Positions 17,426 through 27,110 are shown, counted from the first letter of the stretch. The stretch: DNA of 64,000 nucleotides from Flammeovirgaceae bacterium (GCA_020635915.1 JACJYU010000001.1:248001-312000), one strand, 5' to 3'. Notes: generated by a model from the sequence alone, not told the origin. Numbers and translations are program-made.

Positions 17426-18736
17426 ATGAATGTTGCCACAGAAAAACAAAGCTTGTCGCAGGAACTGATTGCCTCCCGGGGGTTGTCCCAAATCACAGGC
17501 ACCTCGGCTTCCAGGGAAAAGGCCTTTGAAGCCTTTAAAGCCATAGGCCTGCCCGAAGGCAAGCATGAAGAATATAGGTTCACGCCCATTGCCAAACTAC
17601 TGGCCAAAACTTTTAAAGCCGAAGAATTGTACACCAAGCCTGCCGCGGCATCGCATGATGTCAGTGGCCTTGTTCCCGAAGGCTTGCCGGGGAATTGCAT
17701 CGTCTTTGTGAATGGTGTATTTAGCCAGTCCCTTTCAAAGCTGAGCGGCAACTCCCAAGTAGTGATAAAGCCTTTTGCCGAGGCCCTGGAAGGGCACGGC
17801 CAGGTGATTGGCAAAAGCCGGGATGAAATTGCGGAAAACAATGACCCATTCGCGCTGCTCAACACCGCCCTGTGGCAGGATGGGTTGTTCATCCACGTCC
17901 CCGACAACACCACGGGGGAGGGCCCGCTCCATATCTTCCATTTGCATGATGCCACGGAGGGCAAAGTGGCCTCCCATACACGGCTGATGGTGGTGGTGGG
18001 CAAGCATGCGGAATTTAGCATCATTGAAAGGACGGCCTCCACAGGGCCCCATACAGTGTTCAATACCATTAACGAGGAAATATTGGTGGACGAAAATGCC
18101 GCGTTCAGTTATTGCAAAATCCAAAACGACAGCGGTGACTTGATCCATGTGGGCAACACCACCGTTCACCAAAAGGACTCCAGCCGGGCAGACACCTATA
18201 CGGTTACCCTCAACGGCAAGCTCATACGCAACAACCTCAACATCATTATTGATGGCGAGGGGTGCGAGTCGCACTTTTACGGCTTGTACCTCACCGAAGG
18301 CGATACCCTTGCCGACAACCACACCACCGTGGACCACAGGAAGCCCAACTCCTTCAGCAACGAGTTGTACAAAGGTTTGATGGACGGCAAATCAAAGGGC
18401 GTGTTCAATGGGAAAATCTACGTGCGGCCACATGCTCAAAAGACAAATGCCTTTCAATCCAACCGCAATATCCTCCTTTCGGATACCGCCACCATCAATA
18501 CCAAGCCACAGCTGGAGATATGGGCGGATGACGTAAAATGCTCGCACGGGTGCACCACTGGCCAGTTGGACAAAGAAGCATTGTTTTACCTTCAGTCCCG
18601 GGGCATTCCCAAAGACATTGCAAAAGGAATGCTGCTATATGCCTTTGCCGGGGAGGTGATCAACGCCATTAAGGATGGGCAGGTAAGGGATTATGTCGAC
18701 TCGGTCATTTCGGAAAGGCTACACAAAAGTTATTGA
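17426..18736 (+). CDS. sufD: Fe-S cluster assembly protein SufD
   Basis: The 436-residue SufD partners SufB in the scaffold. The central beta-helix and the C-terminal region are typical: KTNAFQSNRNILLSD, TKPQLEIWADDVKCSHG (with the conserved Cys-His pair), CTTGQLDKEALFYLQSRGI and FAGEVINAIKD. The N-terminal part is helical and begins MNVATEKQSLSQEL. It is tightly coupled to sufC upstream (2-bp gap) and sufS downstream (3-bp gap). Confidence 0.96.
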   Translation: MNVATEKQSLSQELIASRGLSQITGTSASREKAFEAFKAIGLPEGKHEEYRFTPIAKLLAKTFKAEELYTKPAAASHDVSGLVPEGLPGNCIVFVNGVFSQSLSKLSGNSQVVIKPFAEALEGHGQVIGKSRDEIAENNDPFALLNTALWQDGLFIHVPDNTTGEGPLHIFHLHDATEGKVASHTRLMVVVGKHAEFSIIERTASTGPHTVFNTINEEILVDENAAFSYCKIQNDSGDLIHVGNTTVHQKDSSRADTYTVTLNGKLIRNNLNIIIDGEGCESHFYGLYLTEGDTLADNHTTVDHRKPNSFSNELYKGLMDGKSKGVFNGKIYVRPHAQKTNAFQSNRNILLSDTATINTKPQLEIWADDVKCSHGCTTGQLDKEALFYLQSRGIPKDIAKGMLLYAFAGEVINAIKDGQVRDYVDSVISERLHKSY

Positions 18737-18739
18737 GGC

Positions 18740-19978
18740 ATGGGCGTTTCCGAAACCACCCAACTGGACATTCAGGAAATCCGTACGGCCTTTCCGATAC
18801 TGCAACAAAAAGTAAACGGAAAGCCGCTGGTATATTTTGACAATGCCGCCACGGCCCAAAAACCACAAAGGGTAATAGGGAAACTCACGGAATACTATAC
18901 CGGGTACAATGCAAACATCCACCGGGGCATACATACGCTGGCCGAAAAGGCCACCAAGGCCTACGAAGCCGCCCGCAAAGCGGCCCAGGAATTTGTGGGC
19001 GCCCAATACGGGGAAGAAATTGTTTTTACGCGGGGCGTCACCGAAAGCATCAACCTGGTGGCGGCCAGCTACGGGTCGTTTATCCGCGAAGGGGACGAGA
19101 TCATCATAGCCGAACTGGAACACCACAGCAATATTGTGCCCTGGCAGATGCTTTGCGAAAGGAAAGGCGCAGTGCTTAGGATCATCCCCGTAAACGACCG
19201 CGGTGAAATGGATTTGGGGGCGTACAAAAATATGCTTTCCAACAAAACCAGGATGGTGGCCACCAACCATGCCAGCAACACCCTGGGCACCATCAATCCC
19301 GTGGAGGAGATCATCCAACTGGCGCACGGGCATGGTGCCGTGGTGCTTATTGACGGGGCACAGGCGGCAGCCCACCTGCCCATAGATGTGGTGGCCCTTG
19401 ATGCCGATTTCTATTGCCTCTCGTCCCACAAAATGTACGGCCCCACAGGGGTAGGCGTACTCTACGGAAAAAAGGAATGGCTGGAAAAAATGCCCCCTTA
19501 CATGGGTGGTGGCGAAATGATCAAGGAGGTGACCTTTGGAAAAACCACGTATAACGACCTCCCCTATAAATTTGAGGCCGGCACGCCCAACATTGCTGAC
19601 GTGGTGGCCTTCGCGGAGGCCATTGCATTCATTAATGATTTGGGCAAGAAAAACATCCATTGCCACGAAATGGAACTCCTCTCCTATGCCACTGCCCTGC
19701 TAAGCCAAATGGATGGCGTAAGGCTGATAGGCACTGCCGCCCAAAAAGTGGGCGTGCTTTCCTTTGTCATCGATGGCATCCACCATTTTGATATTGGCCA
19801 AATGCTCGATGCCAGGGGGATTGCCGTGAGGACCGGGCACCACTGCACCCAACCGCTGATGGACCGCTTTGGCATAGAAGGAACCGTAAGGGCCTCTTTC
19901 GCTGTTTATAACACCAAAGAGGAAATCGACCGCCTGGCAGAAGGCATAACACGGACCATAAATTTCTTAAAAGGATAG
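18740..19978 (+). CDS. sufS: Cysteine desulfurase SufS
   Basis: The 412-residue PLP enzyme takes sulfur from cysteine for Fe-S assembly. It is a group II (SufS/CsdA-type) desulfurase: VYFDNAATAQKPQ at the N-terminus, HHSNIVPWQ, the PLP lysine in LSSHKMYGPTGVGVLYGKK, and the persulfide cysteine in RTGHHCTQP near the C-terminus. Length is standard. The TTG-started sufE follows 3 bp after its stop, as expected for a SufS-SufE pair. Confidence 0.97.
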   Translation: MGVSETTQLDIQEIRTAFPILQQKVNGKPLVYFDNAATAQKPQRVIGKLTEYYTGYNANIHRGIHTLAEKATKAYEAARKAAQEFVGAQYGEEIVFTRGVTESINLVAASYGSFIREGDEIIIAELEHHSNIVPWQMLCERKGAVLRIIPVNDRGEMDLGAYKNMLSNKTRMVATNHASNTLGTINPVEEIIQLAHGHGAVVLIDGAQAAAHLPIDVVALDADFYCLSSHKMYGPTGVGVLYGKKEWLEKMPPYMGGGEMIKEVTFGKTTYNDLPYKFEAGTPNIADVVAFAEAIAFINDLGKKNIHCHEMELLSYATALLSQMDGVRLIGTAAQKVGVLSFVIDGIHHFDIGQMLDARGIAVRTGHHCTQPLMDRFGIEGTVRASFAVYNTKEEIDRLAEGITRTINFLKG

Positions 19979-19981
19979 GCA

Positions 19982-20419
19982 TTGGAATCCATTACGGACA
20001 TACAACAGGGGATCGTCAGCGAATTCAATTTGTTGGATGGCGACCAGGAGATGGCGGTGCTTTACATTATGGAACTGGGGCAAAAGATGCCCGCAATGGA
20101 CGAAGCCGGGAAACGGGAGGAAAACCTAGTAAAAGGCTGCCAATCGAAAGTTTGGCTGGCCGCCCGCCTGGAAAATGACAAGGTTTATTTCGAGGCGGAC
20201 AGCAATACCGCCCTTACCAAAGGTCTGGTAAGCTTATTGTTGAGGATATTTTCAGGGCAATCGCCAGAAGCCATCCTGGCGGCAGACCTTGATTTTATTG
20301 GCAAGATTGGCATGGAGCGCTTTATTGGAACGCAACGCTCCAACGGCTTTGCCGCCATGGTGAAGCAAATAAAACTGTATGCCCTTGCGTTCAAAACCAA
20401 GATGGAAGTAAAACCATGA
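19982..20419 (+). CDS. sufE: SufE sulfur-acceptor protein
   Basis: The 145-residue SufE accepts the persulfide from SufS and stimulates it. The acceptor cysteine lies in VKGCQSKVWLAA (about residue 52), and the C-terminal region contains GMERFIGTQRSNGFAAMVKQIK. The start is TTG at 19982, three bases after the sufS stop; no ATG fits better. The stop overlaps the start of the next gene in an ATGA. Confidence 0.94.
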   Translation: MESITDIQQGIVSEFNLLDGDQEMAVLYIMELGQKMPAMDEAGKREENLVKGCQSKVWLAARLENDKVYFEADSNTALTKGLVSLLLRIFSGQSPEAILAADLDFIGKIGMERFIGTQRSNGFAAMVKQIKLYALAFKTKMEVKP

Positions 20420-20763
20420 GCGAAGGAAAAAACCAGGCAATGGAAACAGAAACCGGCACCGGGGAATTGCGGGAAAAGGTAATTGCCGCCATCAAAACGG
20501 TGTACGACCCGGAAATCCCGGTGGACGTGCTTGAGTTGGGGCTGATTTACGAAATCAACGTATATCCGGTGAACAACGTGTATGTATTGATGACGCTTAC
20601 CTCCCCCTCCTGCCCTTCCGGGGAGCTGATCCCAGGGGAAGTGGAGCAACGGATAAAGGAAGTGGAAGGCGTAAACGATGTGAAGGTGGAATTGACATTT
20701 GACCCTCCTTACTCCCAGGACATGATGAGCGAGGCGGCAAAACTCGAACTTGGATTTATGTGA
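20416..20763 (+). CDS. sufT: DUF59/MIP18-family protein, SufT-like Fe-S maturation factor
   Basis: The 115-residue protein is a single DUF59 domain: AIKTVYDPEIPVDVLELGLIYEI, then LTSPSCPSGELIPGEVEQRI, and VELTFDPPYSQDMMSEAAK. The family includes eukaryotic MIP18/CIA2, PaaD and SufT, which help place Fe-S clusters into target proteins. It overlaps sufE by four bases, so it belongs to the suf operon. The name sufT rests on this context. Confidence 0.9.
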   Translation: MSEGKNQAMETETGTGELREKVIAAIKTVYDPEIPVDVLELGLIYEINVYPVNNVYVLMTLTSPSCPSGELIPGEVEQRIKEVEGVNDVKVELTFDPPYSQDMMSEAAKLELGFM

Positions 20764-20826
20764 TTCAGGAAAACCGGACAGGCCTTCAGAAGGTAAACGA
20801 AAACTTATATTAAACAAATAAAAAAG

Positions 20827-21249
20827 ATGAGCATGTACCCCGAACAATTGGTAGCCCCCATGAGGAGCGACCTCACCGAAGTAGGATTTAAAGAGCTGAG
20901 GACAGTGGCCGATGTGGACAACGAACTGAAAGAGCAAAAAGGGACCACCCTACTGGTCATCAATTCCGTTTGTGGATGTGCCGCAGGCGCTGCCCGGCCA
21001 GGCATCAAATGGGCCGTTCACAACAGCAAGAAAAAGCCCGACCACCTGACTACCGTCTTTGCCGGTGCGGACATTGAGGCCGTGGCCAAGGCACGGGAAT
21101 ATACGTTGCCCTATCCTCCTTCTTCCCCTTCCATTGCCCTTTTCAAAGATGGCGAATTGGTCCACTTCATTGAGCGGCACCACATTGAGGGAAGGAACGC
21201 ACAAATGATAGGAGAGCACCTCATTCAGGTGTTTGACGAGTTCTGCTGA
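20827..21249 (+). CDS. BrxA/BrxB-family bacilliredoxin
   Basis: The 140-residue protein matches the YphP/YqiW family throughout: MYPEQLVAPMRSDLTEVGF at the N-terminus, the redox motif SVCGCAAGAARPG (CGC), and ELVHFIERHHIEGRNAQMI near the end. Bacilliredoxins remove bacillithiol from protein thiols, which implies that the cell makes bacillithiol or a similar thiol. It lies 63 bp after the SufT-like gene, on the same strand. It may be transcribed with the suf operon. Confidence 0.92.
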   Translation: MSMYPEQLVAPMRSDLTEVGFKELRTVADVDNELKEQKGTTLLVINSVCGCAAGAARPGIKWAVHNSKKKPDHLTTVFAGADIEAVAKAREYTLPYPPSSPSIALFKDGELVHFIERHHIEGRNAQMIGEHLIQVFDEFC

Positions 21250-21478
21250 TTTTGGTTAAAGGTTCACATTGGTTCAAGGTTTCAGGTTTAAGGTTGAAAG
21301 TTCGAAACCCGGGCCATGAACCTTTTTACCGGGCTTTATTATTAACCTTTGTGCCTCACGCTGGCTAAGAGGGGCCAGTAAGGGAGTGGCGCCTACAAAA
21401 TCCTTTGCCCATTTTGGGACCGACCTTACTGTGCTGCCTCAAGGCCCAAACCCATGATTCGTGTCCCCCCAACCTCAT

Positions 21479-21498
21479 GGTTCGTGTCCCCACGAACC
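21479..21498. repeat. Dispersed palindrome, copy 1
   Basis: GGTTCGTG and CACGAACC form perfect 8-bp arms around TCCC. The same arms occur in copies 2 and 3. Confidence 0.8.
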
Positions 21499-21613
21499 AC
21501 CGCCCTTACAAAAAAAACACTTCAATACCCTCGTCCTCACCAAAAAAAACCACCTCAATACCCCTCCCTTATATCCTTAATGAAATTCAAATTCCTTAAC
21601 CCCCAAAACCCAT

Positions 21614-21633
21614 GGTTCGTGAGGACACGAACC
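21614..21633. repeat. Dispersed palindrome, copy 2
   Basis: GGTTCGTGAGGACACGAACC has 8-bp arms around AGGA. The sequence continues CTTGGAT, so this copy is identical to copy 3 over about 25 bases. It lies just beyond the 3' end of the membrane-protein gene at 21776. Confidence 0.85.
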
Positions 21634-21775
21634 TTGGATAAGGTCAAATTAGCGCACTTTGCTGGGATGACCTGAAGTTTCCTTCTAGACCTTTTATAGG
21701 AAATCAAACCCATTATTGACAATCTGACCCTGAACCAGATTTTTTTATTGGTTTGAAGTTTGATATATAAGGTGC

Positions 21776-22468
21776 TTAATCCCCAAACACCACATCCCCT
21801 TTCGTCAACCAACTGATGCCAAAGAAGAACAGGGCTACTGTCTCCATGGCAAAGGTGACCTTGCTTGTTTTCCCTACGCCCAACAAAGGTTCACTTATAC
21901 CTATCAGCACAATGCAGAGCAGCATGATCCAACCACTCACCTTGTATACCATGTTTCTGCTTTTCCTCGCATCACTCCATTGCGATTTGGGCTTGTTACT
22001 TTTGGTAAACAGGAACAATGACATACAAGCCAGGGTGATAAAGAATAACCCTGCACTGGTGAGGTGAATGGCGTTGTGAATTTTAACATCCAATATGGAG
22101 GCCACCATGCTTTGTCCTGGGTAACCGTCAATGATGTTGGTAGGAAATACCGCTACCATCAAACTGAAGAACCCTGCTGCATTGGCAGCATAGCTGTCCA
22201 TCTTGTTGTAGCCCTTGTAGGTAAACAGGAACAATGACACGGCACACAATACGCCCACAAAAGCTTCACGCATGTTGGTGAAGTAGTAGTGGCTTATCGA
22301 TGGTTGTAATGCTGTTCTGTTGAGGAGCAGTCCGCCCCACCAGAGCAAAAAAGGAAGTGCTACACCCAGCACTCCGATGGCCCTGCGTGTGGCTCGAAAG
22401 GAAATCACCTCAGGGATGTCGCTGCGTTCCCTGGTGAGGTAGTGGGTCACTTCTCGAATATCCATCAT
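21776..22468 (-). CDS. Multi-pass membrane protein of unknown function
   Basis: The 230-residue protein has six hydrophobic segments (for example AIGVLGVALPFLLWWGGLLL, AFVGVLCAVSLFLFTY, GFFSLMVAVFP, HLTSAGLFFITLACMSLFLF, VSGWIMLLCIVLIG, VALFFFGISWL). A conserved-looking SISHYYFTNMREAF stands between the first two, and a charged loop KSNKPKSQWSDARKSR comes later. I do not recognise the family. The start may be the ATG at 22468 or the next one at 22465. It is isolated between two repeat-rich gaps and flanked by identical palindromes, which suggests that it may have moved in with them. Confidence 0.7.
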   Translation of the reverse strand: MMDIREVTHYLTRERSDIPEVISFRATRRAIGVLGVALPFLLWWGGLLLNRTALQPSISHYYFTNMREAFVGVLCAVSLFLFTYKGYNKMDSYAANAAGFFSLMVAVFPTNIIDGYPGQSMVASILDVKIHNAIHLTSAGLFFITLACMSLFLFTKSNKPKSQWSDARKSRNMVYKVSGWIMLLCIVLIGISEPLLGVGKTSKVTFAMETVALFFFGISWLTKGDVVFGD

Positions 22469-22973
22469 TTGGTTGGTGGTTATTGAATAACTGCCAGTCT
22501 GCTATAACCCATAAAACGGGGCAAATGAAAAGAGTGCCCGGGAAAGCCATAATAAAGTTGCAAAAATCCGAGGAAAATCACAACATCAAATCAATGGCCT
22601 TCGTAAATAAGTTGGTTTTCCGTAGCGCAAAGGGAAATATTTTTATGGCTGCAAGGAGGTTTTGTATGGGCGCATACTAAAAAAATAAAAACTAATTACC
22701 CCTGGATCCATATGGGATTTACGCCTGTTCGCCAATGGGTTCATTACAAAATATATGCATCTCAAGGTTCGTGAGGACACGAACCTTGGATGAATTTGTA
22801 ACTGTGTACCACACATTAGGACATTGACCATCCCAAATAAGGCATTACAGTAGGGATATTATCCATATTTTAAGGTTATCCGGGCCTGAAGCCCAATTAA
22901 TGCAACTTTTGGGATGGATTTACACTAGAAAATGCGATTTTTAAAGTTAACCTTAGCCAAACCCTGCTGTAAT
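22469..22973. other. Intergenic region upstream of the first giant adhesin, with palindrome copy 3
   Basis: No credible gene was found. A 65-codon frame at 22483-22680 has no protein-like pattern. The palindrome at 22763-22788 is the only clear element. The region must also hold the promoters of the divergent membrane protein and the adhesin gene. Confidence 0.5.
22763..22788. repeat. Dispersed palindrome, copy 3 (longest arms)
   Basis: CAAGGTTCGTG and CACGAACCTTG form 11-bp arms around AGGA. It matches copy 2 at 21614-21633 and its downstream flank, about 1.15 kb away on the other side of the membrane-protein gene. Confidence 0.85.
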
Positions 22974-25900
22974 ATGACCTTTCGCCCGCTTTTAAAATTC
23001 AACCTAATCGTTGGGGCCATTCTGTTATTCACTTTAGCCAGCAGAACAGCCTGTTCACAAACGGTAAGTGCTACTGACCTTGGTACAAGCAATGTTGATA
23101 TATATAAAACCTTCAGACAGGAAGTTTACGGCTTTAGGATCTCATCGACCGGAGGCAACTCCACGCTCACGGCTTTAACCACCCAACCTACCGCGGGCAC
23201 ATATACCACCGCGGATATCATCGACTTTGAATTGTATTTTAATACAGTGGACAACTTTGCCTCGGCTTCATTGGTAAGCACCTCCGGGTTATCCGCAGGC
23301 TCAGGTGAAGTCATCAACTTTAATAGCTTTGCCCAGCTGATTGCAGATGATGGCTTCGATAAATATTTCTATATCGCTGCCAATGTTGCCCCCGGTGCAA
23401 CATTGGGGAACACATTCAGCATCCCATTTTTTGACGTTAGTAATTTTACTTTTTCAAAAGCCGTTGTTTTTAGTGGTTCATCACTCGGTCCATCCGGAAC
23501 AAAAACAATTCAAGACCAGTATCCTTTTATCACCACCTGGAAAACGGACAACCCGGGAACTTCCAATGATGACCAGGTTACCATTCCGACAACGGGTACT
23601 GGTTATTTTTTTAATGTCGATTGGGGCGATGGGATGACCGATACGGATGTGACCGGTGACATTACCCACACCTATGCCACACCGGGCACTTACACGGTTT
23701 CCATCACCGGGGCGTTCCCGAGGATTTATTTTAATGCAGCAAGCTACCGGCCTGACAAGGACAGCCGCAAGCTGCTTACCGTAGAGCAATGGGGCAATAT
23801 TGGCTGGGCCTCTATGGCCAGTGCATTTAGTGGCTGTGTTAACCTGAGGATCAATGCAGTTGACGCACCAGATCTTACCAACGTAACCAGCATGAGCGAG
23901 ATGTTTTACGAAGCTTCCGTGATGGATGATAACATTAATCATTGGAATGTAAGCAATGTCACTAGTATGTTTCGTACGTTCAACAATGCTGAAGCATTTA
24001 ACCAGCCACTTGACGGGTGGGATGTCAGCAATGTCACCGACATGACGGACATGTTCGCATATGCGAGCTCATTTAACCAGAACATCAGTAGCTGGATAGT
24101 GGACAACGTACAATATATGTCGAGTATGTTTGCAGGAGCCAGCTCCTTTAACCAGAATATAGGTGGGTGGAACATCAGTCAGGTCACCTCACTCGACCAA
24201 ATGTTTGCTTACGCAGTGACCTTTAATCAGGACGTCAGTGGATGGAATACCATCAATGTCTCAGACATGAATGGTGTTTTTGATGGTGCCGCATCTTTCA
24301 ATCAGGATATCAGCACATGGAACCTGACCAATGTTACGCGAATGTCACGCATGTTTCGCAGGGCTGTTGCATTCAATCAGGATGTGACGGGGCTTAATGT
24401 AAGTAACGTAACCAATCTGTCGGGCATGTTCAGTTTCCACCCTACATTTAATCAGGACATCACCGGATGGAATGTAAGTGGCGTAACCGACATGAGCAGC
24501 ATGTTTGAAGGTGCGACCGCCTTTAACCAAAACATCAGCACCTGGGATGTCTCCGCTGTGCGTGACTTCAATGCCATGTTTAATGGCGCAACAGCTTTCA
24601 ACCAGCCACTCGCAGCATGGACACTGCACCCTACCCTGACGATAGACATGCGCAATATGTTCGATTCGGCCACGTCCTTTGATCAGGACCTAAGCGGATG
24701 GAATGTAGCCAACCTTTCACAGGCCCACAACATGTTTAACAATTCCGGGCTCTCCGTAAGCAACTATGATATTCTGCTGGAAGGGTGGTCTTCACAATCC
24801 GTAATATCCAACGTAACCTTTGGTGCACAAGGGATCTACTATTGCTCAGCACAAACTGCAAGAGATGTGTTGACAACCACTTTCTTTTGGAACATCACAG
24901 ACGGAGGGCCAAAGTGTATTTCTCTTTTCAACGGTCCGGATACTACCGCACCGGAAATAACGAATGCCCAGCCTGAAGCCATCGACTTCGGGTCTACCTC
25001 CACAACAAAAAGCATAACATTTACGCTGCTCAATAATCTTAGTATTCCAATTACTAACGTACAGATTAACAACTCTTCTCCTGGGTTTCCGACTGTTGTG
25101 GTATTTGTAAGCATTGCTGCGGGGGCCACACAAACATTTACAGTTGATTTAACAGGGGCAGTAGGAACGTACACAGAAACGGTCGCGATCACCAGTTCCG
25201 ATTTTAGCGGTTCATTCCAGTTCGATGTCACTGGTGAAGTGACTGCTACCCCTGAACCTGAAATAGCTGTATTTGAAGGTGCCGACATATTTGGAACACC
25301 TATACTGAACGGGCAGCCTACCCCATTGGATCTGGGATATGGAATAAAAGGGAATAGCCTAATGGGTGAATTTACCATCACCAACATTGGCGATGCCGTT
25401 TTAAATATTTCGGACATTACTTTTACTGGAAGTGCTTTCGTATTGGGATCCATCCCTCCTACCACGGTAGCTGTTAACGGAACTGAAACCATCCAGGTGA
25501 TACTTTCCGGCATAAACGCAGACATCTTCTCTGAAACGGTTAGCATTCTCAGCGATGACACTGACGAAGCCATATTCAACTTTAATGTCTATGGAGAAAT
25601 CATTGGCCCTGATATAGCAGTATATGATGGCACTGATATTTATTCCGACCCTGAAATATTGGATGGTCAGGCTGCGCCTGTTGATTTCGGCTCAGGTCCT
25701 GATGGTGTGGATATCATCCTGCCCATCACCATCGCCAATTTAAATCCCGCTGACTTAAACATATCCGATGTAACGATAACAGGAACTGCGTTTACCCTCA
25801 CCTCTACTCCTCCCACCTTTGTGGCTGCAGAAGTAGATGGTATCATCTCTTTTGTAACTTTTGACATTATGTTGAGTGGTGCGACTGGGGGAAGCTTCAG

Positions 25901-27110
25901 TGAAACCATCACCATTTTTAGTGATGATGAAGATGAGCCTACGTTTAGCTTTTCACTTACAGGCACCATTACCACCTCCGTGTGTGCGAGTGTACCTACC
26001 GCTACCGTTGGCACTATTGCCGACATTTGTGAAAATGGAACGATCCAACTCTCGGGTAGTTTTGGAGGCGCTGCCAATGCGGCCTCCTGGTCAACAACCG
26101 GAGATGGAGGATTTGACAATGCCGCTTCATTAAATGCCGTGTACACACCTGGCACCAGCGATATTGCCAGTGGTTCAGTGAATTTTACATTGACCACCAA
26201 TGATCCTGATGGTGCAGGGCCATGTGTTGCTGCTTCTGCAGCTGTAACTGTTGCCATTTCGAGCGCACCCATTGCTGGCTCCCCTGTGGTGCAAAGCAAT
26301 GTAGCCATCGCTTCTAACATCAATGTAATTGGTGCTTCTACTGTTGCCACGGGAGATGTGCTCACCGTTACCATTTTGCAAAACCCTACCAAAGGCACCG
26401 CTGTAGTAAAGACCGACAAAACTATCGACTACACCGCTGCTATAGGCACTCTTGGAGTGGATTCTTTTGATTATGAAATTTGCAATCAATGCGGACTGTG
26501 CAGTACTGCAAGTGTAAGTGTTGATATTCTCAACCAACCACCTGTCTTTACTGCTCCAGCAACACCTCCCCCAGTTTTACCCGGGCAGGTAATCACTATT
26601 TTAATTGGAGATTATTTGATAGATGCCAACAATAATATTGACTTGACATCAGTAACCAACCTTACTACCACAGGCAACGGCATTGTTTCTTATGATGGCA
26701 ATGGGATAATAACTTTGGATTACACCAATGCTACTTTTAGCGGCAACAGTGAAAGTATCAGTTTCAGAATATTTGATACTTCAATGGCATTTGTTGATGT
26801 GACCATTGAAATCAATGTAATAGGTGAAATCACAGCCTACAATGGGATTTCTTCCAATAATGATGGCTTCAACGATTATTTTAAAATTGAAAATATTGAA
26901 TTCCTTGAACCTGAAAATCAAGTACTGATTTACAACCGATGGGGAGATAAGGTTTTTGAAATGGATAATTACAATCCGAATGATGCCAGCAGAAGATTTG
27001 AGGGAAAACAGAATGACAGGAAGGAATTACCCAGCGGGGTATATTTTTACAGGATCAGGTTTTTTAGTGACCGGGAACCCCTTTCCGGGTACCTCACCAT
27101 TAAGAAATAG
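22974..27110 (+). CDS. BspA-type leucine-rich repeat surface protein with T9SS type B sorting domain
   Basis: From the ATG at 22974 (MTFRPLLKFNLIVGAILLFT, then TACSQ) the signal peptide is normal; the upstream ATG at 22932 would give an unusually long one. Total length is 1378 residues. After an N-terminal beta domain and a PKD-like segment (VDWGDGMTD, THTYATPGTYTVSI) come roughly a dozen BspA/DUF285 repeats (about residues 265-600, pattern FNQ-I--W-VSNVT-M--MF). Next come choice-of-anchor D/ASH-like domains (DIAVYDGTDIY, FTITNIGDAVLNISDI) and a cadherin-like part. The last ~95 residues are the gliding-motility-associated type B CTD (IYNRWGDKVFEMDNY, LPSGVYFYRI, GYLTIKK). Such CTDs direct export through T9SS. 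The gene looks more AT-rich than its neighbours. An adhesin-like role is inferred. Confidence 0.9.
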   Translation: MTFRPLLKFNLIVGAILLFTLASRTACSQTVSATDLGTSNVDIYKTFRQEVYGFRISSTGGNSTLTALTTQPTAGTYTTADIIDFELYFNTVDNFASASLVSTSGLSAGSGEVINFNSFAQLIADDGFDKYFYIAANVAPGATLGNTFSIPFFDVSNFTFSKAVVFSGSSLGPSGTKTIQDQYPFITTWKTDNPGTSNDDQVTIPTTGTGYFFNVDWGDGMTDTDVTGDITHTYATPGTYTVSITGAFPRIYFNAASYRPDKDSRKLLTVEQWGNIGWASMASAFSGCVNLRINAVDAPDLTNVTSMSEMFYEASVMDDNINHWNVSNVTSMFRTFNNAEAFNQPLDGWDVSNVTDMTDMFAYASSFNQNISSWIVDNVQYMSSMFAGASSFNQNIGGWNISQVTSLDQMFAYAVTFNQDVSGWNTINVSDMNGVFDGAASFNQDISTWNLTNVTRMSRMFRRAVAFNQDVTGLNVSNVTNLSGMFSFHPTFNQDITGWNVSGVTDMSSMFEGATAFNQNISTWDVSAVRDFNAMFNGATAFNQPLAAWTLHPTLTIDMRNMFDSATSFDQDLSGWNVANLSQAHNMFNNSGLSVSNYDILLEGWSSQSVISNVTFGAQGIYYCSAQTARDVLTTTFFWNITDGGPKCISLFNGPDTTAPEITNAQPEAIDFGSTSTTKSITFTLLNNLSIPITNVQINNSSPGFPTVVVFVSIAAGATQTFTVDLTGAVGTYTETVAITSSDFSGSFQFDVTGEVTATPEPEIAVFEGADIFGTPILNGQPTPLDLGYGIKGNSLMGEFTITNIGDAVLNISDITFTGSAFVLGSIPPTTVAVNGTETIQVILSGINADIFSETVSILSDDTDEAIFNFNVYGEIIGPDIAVYDGTDIYSDPEILDGQAAPVDFGSGPDGVDIILPITIANLNPADLNISDVTITGTAFTLTSTPPTFVAAEVDGIISFVTFDIMLSGATGGSFSETITIFSDDEDEPTFSFSLTGTITTSVCASVPTATVGTIADICENGTIQLSGSFGGAANAASWSTTGDGGFDNAASLNAVYTPGTSDIASGSVNFTLTTNDPDGAGPCVAASAAVTVAISSAPIAGSPVVQSNVAIASNINVIGASTVATGDVLTVTILQNPTKGTAVVKTDKTIDYTAAIGTLGVDSFDYEICNQCGLCSTASVSVDILNQPPVFTAPATPPPVLPGQVITILIGDYLIDANNNIDLTSVTNLTTTGNGIVSYDGNGIITLDYTNATFSGNSESISFRIFDTSMAFVDVTIEINVIGEITAYNGISSNNDGFNDYFKIENIEFLEPENQVLIYNRWGDKVFEMDNYNPNDASRRFEGKQNDRKELPSGVYFYRIRFFSDREPLSGYLTIKK

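Larger units (their letters stand above)
21250..21775. other. Repeat-rich intergenic region
   Basis: There is no credible gene here. It begins with degenerate GGTTTAA/GGTTTCA heptamers (about 21254-21300). A low-complexity C/A-rich tract with two palindromes (21479-21498 and 21614-21633) follows, together with an imperfect half copy at about 21453-21470. Short plus-strand open frames through this tract are rich in Pro, Ser, Thr and Lys because of the repeats and are not convincing. Confidence 0.6.

Noticed and set aside
22483..22680. 65-codon plus-strand frame near the palindromes
   Set aside because: No domain, no start context and no conserved pattern; it probably arises by chance in the gap.
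23900..24750. CRISPR-like periodicity in the first BspA gene
   Set aside because: The repeats are BspA/DUF285 protein repeats in an open frame, diverged at DNA level.
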